Source of the DNA: an uncultured Spirochaetaceae bacterium
Lineage (GTDB): Bacteria; Spirochaetota; Spirochaetia; Sphaerochaetales; Sphaerochaetaceae
Assembly (NCBI GenBank): GCA_944389295.1
Contig: CALXLV010000011.1
Location: 62,001-126,000, forward strand
Reading direction: 5' to 3'
Length of the DNA stretch: 64,000 nucleotides
The position numbers and the translations under genes were made by a program. Of this stretch, positions 14,661-24,633 are shown one piece after another (within the stretch, counting starts at the first letter, position 1; each line of letters starts with the position of its first letter). The notes under the pieces are model-generated. The model saw only the letters and a list, made by a program, of their open reading frames with translations, searched no databases and had not been told where the DNA came from.

Positions 14661-16292
14661 ATGAGAGTTTACATAACAGGTCACAGAAATCCTGATATGG
14701 ATTCAGTCTGTTCCGCCTATGCCTATGCCCGTCTCAAGAGCAGCATCGATCCCGGCAATGAGTATGTGCCGGTGATGCTGGGCGCGCCGAACAGGATGAC
14801 GAAGAGGACGTTCCGCGCTCTCGGAATAGAGCTTCCGCGCCTTCTGCATGATGTAAGAACAAGAGTTTGGGAGGTTCAGAAGCAGCCTGTTACGACAGTG
14901 CGTTCTTCCGATCCTCTCTATCTGCTGATGGATATTTTTCTCAGGAAGAGACCATCCGTCGTGCCTGTGATCGATGACGGCGTCTACAGGGGACTTCTCT
15001 CTGCGGATGATATCAACGCCTTCTTTCTCCGCGAGAACAGCGGAACGGAGCGCCAGAGCTATCTCCTTTCCGAGGAGAACATCGGGAGAGTGATAGACGG
15101 CGCGTACATAAAGAGGGGAGAGAGCGGCATTGTGCGGGCGCCTTATATGATCGGGGCGATGGAGTACAATGTCTATCTGCAGCGTCTGGACAAATGCCGT
15201 GAGAAGCCGGTGCTCGTCACGGGAAACAGAGAGCGGCATCTCATCTCAGCGGTGGAGAGGCAACTTCCCGGCATAGTCCTCACCGGCATTGATGACCCGT
15301 CGTCCCTCGATATCGATTTCTCATCGTTCCGCGGTTTTGTCTATCTTTCCCGTCTCGACACTGCGGAGACTCTGCGCCTTCTGCGTCTTTCCACGCCCAT
15401 TTCTGATATCCTTCCTGAAAACGGAGGGGATGCCGATATCGACAGCGGGATGCTCTTCGATGATGCGAAGAAGAAGCTGCAGGAGAGCGAGTACAGAGGC
15501 CTTTCCGTATTCACCGGCGGCAGATGGACGGGCTTCGTTACAAGGAGATGTTTCCTCGACAGACCTCGCCAGAAGGTCATACTGATGGATCACAATGAGG
15601 CAGAGCAGAGCGTACCAGGCATAGAAGATGCCGAAATCCTCGAGATTCTCGACCATCACCGTCTGGCGGCCCCGCGCATGCGGAATCCTATCTACATCTC
15701 ATCAGAGCCCCTCGGCTCGACATGCACCATCGTCTATGAGCAGTTCAGGAAGTGGGGAGCAGAGATAGATTCCCTGACGGCCAGAGTGCTTTTGTCCGGG
15801 CTTGTTTCCGACACTGTGATGCTCAAGAGCCCGACGACGACAGATTATGACAGACACGTTGCCCGGAGGCTTGCGGAGATCGGGAAAGTGGAGGCCTTCG
15901 ATGCTTTCTGCAGCGATCTCTTCTCCGACGAGTCCACGCTTGCCGAACAGGACCCGAAAACCGTGATAGAGAGCGACATGAAAACCTACACCGAGAGCGG
16001 CGTGAAGTTTGCGATAGGTCAGGCTGAGGTCATGGGGCTGGGGCAGGTTAAGGAGATCGCGGGAAGGTATCTGGAAAGCCTCGAATCTGAGCGGAAGGAG
16101 AAAGGACTGGACTGGTGCATGCTCCTTATAACGGATGTGAAGGAGGAGAGCTCGGTGCTCCTCTCGACGCCGTTTGAGAAGGAACGGCTGCTCTCATATG
16201 AGCGAATCGGAGAGGGATGCTACAGCCTGCCGGGCGTGCTTTCAAGGAAGAAGCAGCTCCTGCCTGAGGTGCTGGGAATCCTCGCTGAATGA
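14661..16292 (+). CDS. ppaC: Manganese-dependent inorganic pyrophosphatase with CBS and DRTGG domains
   Basis: A 543-aa family II pyrophosphatase. The N-terminal DHH half begins ITGHRNPDMDSVCSA (usual GHxNPDxDS) and resumes after an insertion with LMDHNE and ILDHHR. The insertion (residues ~70-300) contains CBS halves ('PVTTVRSSDPLYLLMDIFL', 'SVVPVIDDGVYRGLLSADDI') and a DRTGG-like segment, which bind adenine nucleotides and regulate activity in homologues. The DHHA2 end contains the catalytic SRKKQLLP. It hydrolyses PPi to phosphate. The stop abuts the relA stop with no intergenic base (TGA|TCA). Confidence 0.95.
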   Translation: MRVYITGHRNPDMDSVCSAYAYARLKSSIDPGNEYVPVMLGAPNRMTKRTFRALGIELPRLLHDVRTRVWEVQKQPVTTVRSSDPLYLLMDIFLRKRPSVVPVIDDGVYRGLLSADDINAFFLRENSGTERQSYLLSEENIGRVIDGAYIKRGESGIVRAPYMIGAMEYNVYLQRLDKCREKPVLVTGNRERHLISAVERQLPGIVLTGIDDPSSLDIDFSSFRGFVYLSRLDTAETLRLLRLSTPISDILPENGGDADIDSGMLFDDAKKKLQESEYRGLSVFTGGRWTGFVTRRCFLDRPRQKVILMDHNEAEQSVPGIEDAEILEILDHHRLAAPRMRNPIYISSEPLGSTCTIVYEQFRKWGAEIDSLTARVLLSGLVSDTVMLKSPTTTDYDRHVARRLAEIGKVEAFDAFCSDLFSDESTLAEQDPKTVIESDMKTYTESGVKFAIGQAEVMGLGQVKEIAGRYLESLESERKEKGLDWCMLLITDVKEESSVLLSTPFEKERLLSYERIGEGCYSLPGVLSRKKQLLPEVLGILAE

Positions 16293-18326
16293 TCAGACTC
16301 CCTGCACCTTGATGATCGACGGCACCGCCCTTATCGCGGCGGTGGTTTTCTTCATCGCCTCCTCGCTGTCCGCGCTTATCGTGAACGTGCCTACGAGCCC
16401 TTCCGGAGCTACATCCAAAGAGCCCTGTATCAGATGGCTGTTGTGCTTCCGCACCGCGTTGTCTATCTCGCTGAAAAGCTCGGAGTTGAACTTGGCGACC
16501 ACGGAAAAGCGCCTCACGAGCTCCTGGCTGTCCCACTCGACAGGGACTATTCTCTCCTCCGCTTCGGGCATGTTCGCCAGATTGGGGCAGTCCCTTCTGT
16601 GTATGACATACCCGCGTCCGCGCGTTATGTAGGCGACTATGTCATCGCCGTGGACAGGATTGCAGCATTTTGCGAAGTCGAAGAGTATGTTGCTGTTCTC
16701 TCCTATGATTACTGTACCCTTCTTCTCGTGGGAAGTGAATCTCAGTCCCTGCAGAGAGGGGATGCGCTTCTTCGCGCTCTCCATCGCCGCTGCCTGCGCC
16801 TGCTGCTGCGCCGTCGGCTTCTTCGGAGCCTGCGGAGCCGCTATAGGCAGGTTCGTTGACTCATTCTTGTTGAGCCATGCCCTTATCTTCTTCTTCGCGG
16901 ACGTAGTCTGGGCATACTCAAGCCACTGCTGGTTCGGATGGGCGCTGGGGCTGGTCATTATCTCGACTATCTGCGTGTTGCCGAGAGGACGGTTCAGCGG
17001 GATGATTGAGCCGTCGGCCCTCGCGCCTGAACAGTGATTGCCGATCTCCGTATGGACTTTATACGCGAAGTCCAGCGCAGTGGAGCCCACAGGCAGCTCT
17101 ATCACATGGCCCTGAGGAGTGAAGACGACGATCGAGTCTTTCAGGAGCTCGTTCTTTATCTCGTCCATGAAATCCTCGCTCTGGGCGATCTCCTTGGACC
17201 ATGTCTTTATCTTCCTGATTATCTTCTGGTAGTTGATGGAGTCGACGGTCTTCCAGATTCCGGATTCAGAGCCTGAGGCGGCCTTGTACGCCCAGTGCGC
17301 GGCAACTCCTTCCTCAGCGGTCTTGTGCATCTCGAATGTGCGTATCTGTATTTCGAGATGCCTGTTCTGCGGGCCGAGGACGGTCGTGTGAAGGGACTGG
17401 TAGTTGTTCGCCTTGGGCATTGCGATGTAGTCCTTGAAGCGGCCCTCTATAGGTATCCACATCGAGTGGATCACTCCCAGTATCGTGTAGCATTCGACAG
17501 TGGTCTGGCAGATCACCCTTATGCCGAGGATGTCATATATCTCGTCTATCTCCTTCTTCCTCTTCTTGATCTTCTGGTAGATGGAGTAGGCGTGCTTCAC
17601 CCTTCCCGTGATCTCTATGTCCTTTATCCCCGCCTTGCCGCACGCTTCGGCGATGGCTTTCGACACCTGCTTGATATAAGCGGTGTACTCTCCCTTCTTC
17701 TCGAGGAGGTATCCGTTGATGTAATCGTAGGATTCAGGCTTCAGCGCCTTGAGCGAGAGGTCCTCCAGCTCGCTCTTTATCGTCTGCATTCCGAGGCTGT
17801 CGGCGATGGGGGCGAAGATATCTAGGCAGTCCTCCGCGAATGCTCTCCTCCTTTCAGGGGAGAGGCCGTCTATCGTCCTCATGTTGTGGAGCTTGTCGGC
17901 GAGTTTTATAAGGATGACGCGGAGATCCTTCGACATTGCGAAGAACATCTTCTTTATCGTCTCCGCTTCCTGTATCGACTTCTCGTCGGTTATCCTCGAT
18001 ATCTTGGTGACAGCCTGTACCATCTCTCCGACTTCCCTGCCGAAGAATGTCGCGATCTCCTCCTCGGTTGTGTCGGTGTCCTCGAGCGTGTCATGCAGAA
18101 GCCCGGCGGAGACTGTGTCGGCATCCATGCCTATCTGCATGAGAATCTCCGCAACTGCTATCGGGTGGGTGATGTACGGCTCTCCTGTCTTCCTCTTCTG
18201 ATCCCCGTGCTTCTTCGCGGCAAAGACAGCCGCCGAGGCGATCTTGTCCTTATCCTCCTCGGAGTAGCGGATAATCTTCTTTACGAATCTGTCTATCAGG
18301 TCCTTATTGGGGAAGTCCTCTGCCAT
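16293..18326 (-). CDS. relA: Bifunctional (p)ppGpp synthetase/hydrolase
   Basis: A 677-aa RelA/SpoT homologue with all domains in order: HD hydrolase (ITHPIAVAEIL, LLHDTLEDT, LADKLHNMRT) with metal residues intact; synthetase (YDILGIRVI, 'GRFKDYIAMPKANNYQSLHT'); TGS (VVFTPQGHVIELPVGSTALDFAY); zinc-finger-like region with CCNPV and HRRDCPN; C-terminal ACT. An intact HD suggests both synthesis and breakdown of the stringent alarmone. It overlaps prmC by 23 nt and is the last gene of sbcB-prfA-prmC-relA. Confidence 0.95.
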   Translation of the reverse strand: MAEDFPNKDLIDRFVKKIIRYSEEDKDKIASAAVFAAKKHGDQKRKTGEPYITHPIAVAEILMQIGMDADTVSAGLLHDTLEDTDTTEEEIATFFGREVGEMVQAVTKISRITDEKSIQEAETIKKMFFAMSKDLRVILIKLADKLHNMRTIDGLSPERRRAFAEDCLDIFAPIADSLGMQTIKSELEDLSLKALKPESYDYINGYLLEKKGEYTAYIKQVSKAIAEACGKAGIKDIEITGRVKHAYSIYQKIKKRKKEIDEIYDILGIRVICQTTVECYTILGVIHSMWIPIEGRFKDYIAMPKANNYQSLHTTVLGPQNRHLEIQIRTFEMHKTAEEGVAAHWAYKAASGSESGIWKTVDSINYQKIIRKIKTWSKEIAQSEDFMDEIKNELLKDSIVVFTPQGHVIELPVGSTALDFAYKVHTEIGNHCSGARADGSIIPLNRPLGNTQIVEIMTSPSAHPNQQWLEYAQTTSAKKKIRAWLNKNESTNLPIAAPQAPKKPTAQQQAQAAAMESAKKRIPSLQGLRFTSHEKKGTVIIGENSNILFDFAKCCNPVHGDDIVAYITRGRGYVIHRRDCPNLANMPEAEERIVPVEWDSQELVRRFSVVAKFNSELFSEIDNAVRKHNSHLIQGSLDVAPEGLVGTFTISADSEEAMKKTTAAIRAVPSIIKVQGV

Positions 18327-19128
18327 ATACCACTCTTTCCTTGCCGGCGAGGTCTCTGAGAACAGTCACATCCCCGAATCCTGCCTTTCTGAGAAGAGTA
18401 CCACATATTTCCGTCTGCCGGTAGTCGCATTCAAGTACCAGCCAGCCGCCCGGGGAGAGACAGCTGCGTGATTCCGCGATTATCTTTCTGATGAGCTCAA
18501 GCCCGTCACTGCCGCCGCCTATGAAGGCAAGAGAGGGCTCAGCTTTGACATCCTTATCTGTCTCTTCATACCACTCTTCCGTCAGATACGGGGGATTAGA
18601 GGCTATTATATCGAACTTTCTCCCTTTCCACGGCTCCAGAAGATCTCCCTCCCTCCACTCGGGTTCCTGTCCTGTTATCCTCCTGTAGTTCTCCCTCGCG
18701 ACTGCGAGTGCAGGCGCGGAGATGTCGGAGAGTGCTGCAGGGCGGGAGATTGCGGCTGCCACGGATGCTGCCACCGCACCGCTTCCTGTACAGAGGTCAA
18801 GGATGGAAGGATTGCTGAAGCGGCGGGAGAGCGCTATCACCGCATCGACGAGGGTTTCGGTGTCGGGGCGGGGAATAAGGGTATCTTCCGTCACTTTGAA
18901 TGTGTGGCCGTAAAACTCCTTCTCTCCCGTGATGTAAGCCATCGGGATGCCGGAGAGCCTTCTCTCCAGCGTCTCCGCAGCCAGTGCCTCGGCTTCTGCG
19001 CTCACCTCGCTCTGGCTTTCTGTTATCTGGTGGATATCATCAAGGCCGGTTGCAAGACGCAGAATGATCCTGACATCGACAGGATCGATGCGCTCAAGGA
19101 GTTTTCTCCGCAGTTCAGACAGCTTCAC
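18304..19128 (-). CDS. prmC: Peptide chain release factor N5-glutamine methyltransferase
   Basis: A 274-aa HemK/PrmC methyltransferase that methylates the GGQ glutamine of release factors. Signatures: [27 protein letters not shown], '[19 protein letters not shown]' (SAM site) and the catalytic NPPY in IIASNPPYL. It overlaps its substrate gene prfA by 4 nt, the classical gene pair. Confidence 0.96.
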   Translation of the reverse strand: MKLSELRRKLLERIDPVDVRIILRLATGLDDIHQITESQSEVSAEAEALAAETLERRLSGIPMAYITGEKEFYGHTFKVTEDTLIPRPDTETLVDAVIALSRRFSNPSILDLCTGSGAVAASVAAAISRPAALSDISAPALAVARENYRRITGQEPEWREGDLLEPWKGRKFDIIASNPPYLTEEWYEETDKDVKAEPSLAFIGGGSDGLELIRKIIAESRSCLSPGGWLVLECDYRQTEICGTLLRKAGFGDVTVLRDLAGKERVVYGRGLPQ

Positions 19129-20195
19129 GCTTCCTTCAGCGCCTCTTCGCCTGCAGCGAGCTTGAGAGCATCGATGAGCTCGTCGAGATCTCCCTCCATA
19201 ATCGAGTCGAGTTTATAGAGTGTGAGGTTTATGCGGTGGTCGGTGACCCTGTTCTGGGGGAAGTTGTATGTACGTATGCGTTCCGAGCGGTCGCCGCTTC
19301 CGACCTGACTCCTTCTCGCATCCGCTCTTTCCTTCTGCTTCTTAGCCTCCTCAAGCTCATAAAGCCTCGAGCGGAGCACCCTCAGCGCCTTCGCCCTGTT
19401 TTTTATCTGCGACTTCTCATCCTGGCAGATGACGACAAGTCCGGTAGGAATGTGTGTCATCCTGACGGCGGAGTCGGTGGTGTTGACGCACTGCCCGCCG
19501 GGGCCGCCTGCCCTCATGACATCTATCCTCAGGTCCTCAGGCTTTATCTCTATGTCGGTCTCCTCGGCCTCGGGCAGCACCGCAACGGTTATCGCGGAGG
19601 TGTGTATCCTTCCTCCTGACTCCGTCTCGGGAACCCTCTGCACTCTGTGCACTCCCGACTCGAACCTCAGAGAGCCGTAGACATCCTTTCCTGAGATCGA
19701 GAGCACTATCTCCTTGTATCCGCCGATTCCTGTCTCATTGGAGGACATCAGCTCTATCTTCCAGTGCTTCTTCTCGGCATAGTGGGTGTACATGCGGAAG
19801 ATATCAGCCGCAAAGAGCGCGGCCTCATCGCCGCCGGTTCCGGCCCTTATCTCCATGATTATGTTCTTGCCTTCGAGGGGATCTGGGGGAATGAGGAGGA
19901 TTCGGCACTCCTTCTCCGCTTTCCTGTACTTCTCCTCAAGCTCTCCCAGCTCCTCCTTCGCCATTTCGGCGAGGTCCGGATCGCTCTCGGTTCGCATCAT
20001 CTCCCTTGACTCATCCATCTCCCTCTCAAGCGCCGACATCTCCTCCAGCTTCTCGACCACAGGCGCAAGGTGCGAGCGCTCCTGCATCAGGGTTTTATAG
20101 AGTTTCATGTCATTGAGGGCTTCTCCCGCCAGCCTGACATCAAGTTCCTCAAGCTGCCTGCGGAAACCTTCGAGCTTATCTGTTAATGCGGACAT
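19125..20195 (-). CDS. prfA: Peptide chain release factor 1
   Basis: A 356-aa RF1 recognising UAA and UAG. The GGQ peptidyl-hydrolysis motif is in [17 protein letters not shown] (usual GGQHVN; here Cys replaces His), and the codon-recognition region '[20 protein letters not shown]' is present with the PxT-type tripeptide replaced by P-E-T. Length and C-terminal '[20 protein letters not shown]' are normal. It starts 13 nt after sbcB and is followed by prmC. Confidence 0.95.
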   Translation of the reverse strand: MSALTDKLEGFRRQLEELDVRLAGEALNDMKLYKTLMQERSHLAPVVEKLEEMSALEREMDESREMMRTESDPDLAEMAKEELGELEEKYRKAEKECRILLIPPDPLEGKNIIMEIRAGTGGDEAALFAADIFRMYTHYAEKKHWKIELMSSNETGIGGYKEIVLSISGKDVYGSLRFESGVHRVQRVPETESGGRIHTSAITVAVLPEAEETDIEIKPEDLRIDVMRAGGPGGQCVNTTDSAVRMTHIPTGLVVICQDEKSQIKNRAKALRVLRSRLYELEEAKKQKERADARRSQVGSGDRSERIRTYNFPQNRVTDHRINLTLYKLDSIMEGDLDELIDALKLAAGEEALKEA

Positions 20196-20208
20196 GGCTA
20201 TTCTTCTA

Positions 20209-21603
20209 TCACTTTATGACTTTATCGTGAAGCTCCCTGCCGTAAGCCTCTAGTTTCAGGAGTATCTCCTTCTGACGGTAATCAGTGTCGACACTCTCTA
20301 TCTTTTCCCTCAGCACCCTCATGTAGAGCTCATAGGACGGCGTTCCCTCGACGGGAGGGTTTATCAGACGGAGAGCGCAGAAGTTCCTCCAGCTTTCCCT
20401 GTCCTTCTCCGGCAGTGCCTCTGGCCAGTTGCGCGCCACCTGCCTCCACAGCAGCTTGTGGTACTTGTCATCCTCGAAGAGATGCTCTCCCTTTGTCAGC
20501 TTCTCCTCAGGCTTCATTGCCCTGATGCTAGCCATCACTCCCTTGTCGTGGTCGGAAGGGAAGCTGGAGTACATTGTCAGGTCAGGGTCCTGCGGTCCCT
20601 CTGCAAAAGGCTCCTTCGCGGCAAGTATCGCCTCCTTGGAGAACACAGGTGATGCGATCGCCTTGGATGCTTTATCGAAAATCTCTCCGCGCGTGAATCC
20701 CAGTCTTTTCTCGCATTCCGGAGTGAGGACTGATATCGGGGCGATGAACGGGGAGCGGTTTATCATCAGCCGCATTATCCCTGTCTCCTGATAAGGCCCC
20801 TCGACGCTTTCCGGCACAGGGAAAGTCAGATCGAAACAGTAGAGCGCCGATGATTTCTCCGCCTCGAAGAAGAGCGGGAGCAGGGGATGGGTGTTGCCTC
20901 TCTCTGATGCAAAGAGGGGACATGTATGGAGGAAAGGTATGTGGTTCAATACCTTTATCTCCGCCGCTATTTCCCTCTTCGAGCGGTGGCTGAGCGCCCA
21001 TGAGAAGAGCTTCGGCTGCTTCTCCTTTATCAGTCTCGCAACCGCTATCGTCGCCCTGACATCGACGAGGGCATCGTGCGCTCCTTCCTGGTTTATCCCG
21101 TTCTCCTCCGTAAGATCGGTGAGCCTGAACGAGCATGTGCCCGTCTCCGGATTCTTCGTCTCGAATACGATTCCCTCAGGGCGGAGATCACGGGTGGCCC
21201 TTACGAGGTTTATGATGTCCCACCGCGAGCATCTGTTGCGGTATTCGCGCTCAAAGGGATCGTAGAGATTGCGGTAGAGCGTCGTTCTTATGACCTCGTC
21301 GTCGAAATTGATGCTGTTGTATCCGACAGCTATCGTATCTGGAACCATGAACTCGGACCGCAGGCGTTCTATCAGTTCCGCCTCCGGTATTCCCTTGCTG
21401 TTGACCTCATCCGGAGTGATTCCGGTGACAAGACATGAGTCGGGCGAGGGCAGATAGTCGGGAGAGAGCTTTGCATAGAGCACCTCCGGCTCTCCGACCT
21501 CCCTGAGTTCCATGTCGGTGCGGATGAAAGCCGCTTGGGCTATCCTGTCATAGTGGGGATTCAGGCCGAATGTCTCGAGATCATACCAGAGAAAAGTCTT
21601 CAT
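20209..21603 (-). CDS. sbcB: Exodeoxyribonuclease I
   Basis: A 464-aa DEDDh 3'-5' single-strand DNA exonuclease, close to the E. coli length (475). Motifs: [13 protein letters not shown] (Exo I), [14 protein letters not shown] (Exo II), '[18 protein letters not shown]' (Exo III), followed by the SH3-like and C-terminal helical parts. It acts in recombination and mismatch repair. The gene starts 7 nt after the CoA-disulfide reductase stop; a TANNNT box 6 nt before the ATG may also give a leaderless transcript. Confidence 0.94.
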   Translation of the reverse strand: MKTFLWYDLETFGLNPHYDRIAQAAFIRTDMELREVGEPEVLYAKLSPDYLPSPDSCLVTGITPDEVNSKGIPEAELIERLRSEFMVPDTIAVGYNSINFDDEVIRTTLYRNLYDPFEREYRNRCSRWDIINLVRATRDLRPEGIVFETKNPETGTCSFRLTDLTEENGINQEGAHDALVDVRATIAVARLIKEKQPKLFSWALSHRSKREIAAEIKVLNHIPFLHTCPLFASERGNTHPLLPLFFEAEKSSALYCFDLTFPVPESVEGPYQETGIMRLMINRSPFIAPISVLTPECEKRLGFTRGEIFDKASKAIASPVFSKEAILAAKEPFAEGPQDPDLTMYSSFPSDHDKGVMASIRAMKPEEKLTKGEHLFEDDKYHKLLWRQVARNWPEALPEKDRESWRNFCALRLINPPVEGTPSYELYMRVLREKIESVDTDYRQKEILLKLEAYGRELHDKVIK

Positions 21604-21609
21604 ACTCCG

Positions 21610-21615
21610 ACTATA
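21610..21615 (-). promoter_or_regulatory. -10 box of a possible leaderless sbcB promoter
   Basis: On the minus strand, TATAGT then 6 nt (CGGAGT) then ATG 21603. The box overlaps the stop codon of the upstream gene. GGAG is present but only 1 nt from ATG, too close for an RBS. The -35 is weak, and co-transcription is also possible. Confidence 0.4.
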
Positions 21616-23275
21616 CCACTTTTCCGCCGGCTCTTCCTCCGGCTGCGATGGTGTAGAAGAGATAGCCTCCCGAGAGGCTCTTTGCCCTGAATCCGTTAGC
21701 CTTGAGTATCCTCATCCCTATATAGCTTCTCTGCCCGCTGCGGCAGTAGACGTAGATGGTCTTTGTCCTGTCGAGTTTCCCGAGATTGTCGCGCAGTGAG
21801 TCGAGCGGGATGTTTACGGCGCCTTCTATCATGCCGCTTGCCGTCTCCGCCTCAGTCCTGAGGTCAACGAGCATCGATTCGTTCATATCGAGAGAGGGGA
21901 TGTCCTTGTAGCTGAACTCCTCAAGTATTCCTCTTTCCCTGTTCCCGATTATGTATCCGGCGATGTTGACAGGGTCCTTCGCCGATGAGAAAGGAGGTGC
22001 GTATGCGGGGTCAAGCGATGCAAGGTCGTCGCCGGTGAGGCCAAGCGATACCGCCATTGACATCTTCTCTATGAATTTGTCCGTTCCCTCGCGGCCTACA
22101 GCTTCCGCCCCCAGTATCCTTCCCGTTCCCTTCTCATAGAGCACTTTGATGAGTATTCCTTCCGCTCCGGGGTAGTAGCCTGCGTGGCTGCCGGGATATG
22201 CGACTATGCATTCGCAGGGAATGCCCGCTCTCGCAGCGCTTTCTTCGCTGAGTCCGGCGGATGCCGCCGTGAGCGAGAAGCATTTCAGGATTGAGGCCGC
22301 ACTTGTGCCTCGGAACCTGCTTTCAATTCCTGCTATGCTGTCGGCGGCGGTTCTGCCTTCCCTGTTCGCAGGTCCTGCCAGAGCCGCCATGCCCATCTGT
22401 CCGGATGCTGTGTTTCTCACCGAGACGGCATCGCCCGCGGCGTAGATGTCGGGATCAGAGGTGCGCATTGAGGCGTCTGTGATTATCGAACCGCGGCTGT
22501 CCGTCTCCAGTCCGCACTCCGCGGCAAGCGATGAGTCAGGGCGGACGCCTATGGCCATCACTGCGAAATCGGCTGTGAATGAACCTTTGTTTGTGATGAC
22601 TTCGAGTTTTCCGTCTTTCTCGCTGAACGCTTCCACCGCCGTCCCGAGATGGAGATCAATACCGTTCCTTCTCAGCTCTGCGTGGAGGGGTTCGGCCATA
22701 TCCCTGTCGAATGTGGACATAACATGGTCAGTCAGCTGAATGAGTGCAACGCCAAGCCCCATGTGCCTCAGGTTCTCCGCTGTCTCAAGCCCTATGAATC
22801 CTCCTCCGATCACGACTGCGTTTCCGTTCCTGTTCTTCTCCGCATATTCTCTTATCGCGAAGGCATCCTCTGTGTGGCGGAGCGTGAAGATTCTCCTGTC
22901 ATCAACGCCGGGAAATGGCGGAACGATGGCCTCTGCGCCGGGGGAGAGTATCAGTTTGTCGTAGGATTCGCTGTATTCGCGTCCTGTTCTGTTGTCGCGG
23001 ATGAGGACTTCCTTTTTCTTCCTGTCGATTCTGAGCGCCTCGGATGACACTCTGGCATCTATCCGGAACCGGGCGCGGAAACTCTCCGGCGTCTGCAGCG
23101 TCAGAGCGCTCTTTTCCCTGATCACTCCGCCGATGTAGTACGGCAGTCCGCAGTTCGCATATGAGATGTATCCGCTTTTCTCGATGACGATTATCTCCGC
23201 TTCCTCATCGAGCCTTCTGAGCCTCGCGGCCGCTGTCGCGCCTCCGGCAACGCCTCCTATGATTATGACTTTCAT
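21611..23275 (-). CDS. CoA-disulfide reductase with C-terminal rhodanese domain
   Basis: A 554-aa FAD/NAD-dependent oxidoreductase of the CoA-disulfide reductase/NADH oxidase group. Residues 1-~450: VIIIGGVAGGATAAARLRR (FAD), active cysteine in SYANCGLPYYIGG, second Rossmann VVIGGGFIGLETAENLR, IYAAGDAV, dimerisation domain. Residues ~470-554 are a rhodanese domain with VYCRSGQRSY. The fused form reduces CoA disulfide or CoA/glutathione persulfides, linked to thiol or sulfur stress. Preceded by AAGGACCAGAGA. Confidence 0.92.
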   Translation of the reverse strand: MKVIIIGGVAGGATAAARLRRLDEEAEIIVIEKSGYISYANCGLPYYIGGVIREKSALTLQTPESFRARFRIDARVSSEALRIDRKKKEVLIRDNRTGREYSESYDKLILSPGAEAIVPPFPGVDDRRIFTLRHTEDAFAIREYAEKNRNGNAVVIGGGFIGLETAENLRHMGLGVALIQLTDHVMSTFDRDMAEPLHAELRRNGIDLHLGTAVEAFSEKDGKLEVITNKGSFTADFAVMAIGVRPDSSLAAECGLETDSRGSIITDASMRTSDPDIYAAGDAVSVRNTASGQMGMAALAGPANREGRTAADSIAGIESRFRGTSAASILKCFSLTAASAGLSEESAARAGIPCECIVAYPGSHAGYYPGAEGILIKVLYEKGTGRILGAEAVGREGTDKFIEKMSMAVSLGLTGDDLASLDPAYAPPFSSAKDPVNIAGYIIGNRERGILEEFSYKDIPSLDMNESMLVDLRTEAETASGMIEGAVNIPLDSLRDNLGKLDRTKTIYVYCRSGQRSYIGMRILKANGFRAKSLSGGYLFYTIAAGGRAGGKVV

Positions 23276-23394
23276 TCTCTGGTCCTTTTTTGTCTGCCTT
23301 TGATATGGAACGCCGGGGAGTCGGACCCCGCAGAGAGACTTTCCCTTCCGGGCTTTGAGCCTCCCTGATACCGGATGCGCCCCACTTGCTGTGA

Positions 23395-23814
23395 TCAGCA
23401 GCAGCTGTGTCCTTCATGATGACCGCAGCCGCCGTTGCCGCCGTGGTGAGCGCAGCTGTGTCCCTCTTCGTGGTCATGGTGATGGCATGTGGCCGAAGGA
23501 TCGAACGAGAGGCGGCCTTCCGCGAACGCTTTCGCCGCTTCATCAGCGCTTCCCGAGACTCCCGGATAGACCTCGATTCCGTAAGATGCGAGAGCCGCTC
23601 TCGCGCCTCCTCCGATTCCTCCTGCGATGAGAGCCTCTACTCCGCGTTCCTTCAGAAACGGTGCCAGTGCCGAGTGTCCGCCTGTCTTTGATGAGTCGGC
23701 ATCCTCATGCGCTGTGATCTTCCCGTCCTCGATCGTGTAGATTCTGAATATCTCCGTCCTGCCGAAATGCTGGAATACCGAACCGTTCCCGTCATATGTG
23801 ACCGCTATCTTCAT
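23395..23814 (-). CDS. NifX/NifB-C-terminal-like protein with a metal-binding His/Cys tail
   Basis: A 139-aa protein of the dinitrogenase iron-molybdenum cofactor biosynthesis family. Residues 1-~105 show the fold signatures (KIAVTYDGNGSVFQHFGR, EALIAGGIGGGARAAL, 'GIEVYPGVSGSADEAAKAF'). The last ~30 residues are almost only His, Cys, Gly, Asp and Glu (HHHDHEEGHSC, AHHGGNGGCGHHEGHSCC), a likely metal-binding tail. There are no nitrogenase genes here; such proteins often serve unknown Fe-S or metal tasks. The start follows GGGAGGAAAAG; AGTTA-N4-TAACT (23840-23853) overlaps a possible -10 TATATT. The 119 nt between this gene and the reductase show no feature I can name. Confidence 0.88.
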   Translation of the reverse strand: MKIAVTYDGNGSVFQHFGRTEIFRIYTIEDGKITAHEDADSSKTGGHSALAPFLKERGVEALIAGGIGGGARAALASYGIEVYPGVSGSADEAAKAFAEGRLSFDPSATCHHHDHEEGHSCAHHGGNGGCGHHEGHSCC

Positions 23815-23981
23815 CTTTTCCTCCCTTGTGGTCCTTTTTAGTTAAATATAACTGTCCTCGGCGGCACAGGAAAGCCGCGGCAATGATCCTTCTTTTCCCG
23901 TCAGCTGTCTTTTTCCGCAGATTTAAAGTTGCAGATGCCTTTCTGCATTGCTAGAATCTCTATCGTTGGAGGACTGGGAGA

Positions 23982-24617
23982 ATGAGAAAAGCGTGGGCTT
24001 CTTTCATCTTGTTTCTTGTCTTCTGTTGCTCTCTCTCCGCCGCAGGTGCGGAGAATATGGCCATAGCTGTCGAAGGGGTGTATGACGGCGTGGTTTCCGC
24101 AATGGCATCGTATCTGGCGGTGCCGCGCGTTGCATTGCAGGGTGTGACTGTCGTGAGCGGCAAGGGGCTGATACCTTCCCGCATCTCGTTCGTGCGTTCG
24201 GATGTTTCGACATATGCCGACTCTCTGTCGTTCTTCTCCGGGGATGTCTCTTTCTCCTCCGATGACGGAACGCCTGAGTCGCTGCCGATGAAGGTTGTGT
24301 CCGACCGTGTCGTGGAGAGGCTCAGGCGCGAGGGATTCTCTGCAGGAGAGGTCATTCTTGACGGTTCTGTGCGTGTTGTTGAGACGCCGGAGCTTGATGC
24401 CTTATCTCTTCTGGAGGATGATGACTGGAGCGACTGCATCTATGTCCGCTGCTCGCTTTCAATGCTTGTCACAGGAACTCTTGCCGGGCAGGGCGAGATT
24501 GTAGAGGGTATTTTCACTGTGAAAGGCGGCCCGGGATGCACGATCGTGATTGAAACTGAGGAACTTGCCGTGAACAAGGAGCTGGTCGATACAGTGCCGA
24601 TACAGCTTTCGTTCTGA
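23982..24617 (+). CDS. Exported protein of unknown function
   Basis: A 211-aa protein with a signal peptide (MRKAWASFILFLVFCCSLSAAG). The mature part is mixed alpha/beta with a serine/acidic stretch around residue 80; I do not recognise a domain. It starts after TTGGAGGACTGGGAGA, with a -10-like TAGAAT at 23952-23957. It is 16 nt upstream of the hexokinase gene, so probably co-transcribed. Function unknown. Confidence 0.75.
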   Translation: MRKAWASFILFLVFCCSLSAAGAENMAIAVEGVYDGVVSAMASYLAVPRVALQGVTVVSGKGLIPSRISFVRSDVSTYADSLSFFSGDVSFSSDDGTPESLPMKVVSDRVVERLRREGFSAGEVILDGSVRVVETPELDALSLLEDDDWSDCIYVRCSLSMLVTGTLAGQGEIVEGIFTVKGGPGCTIVIETEELAVNKELVDTVPIQLSF

Positions 24618-24633
24618 TTTCAGGAGGCTGAAG

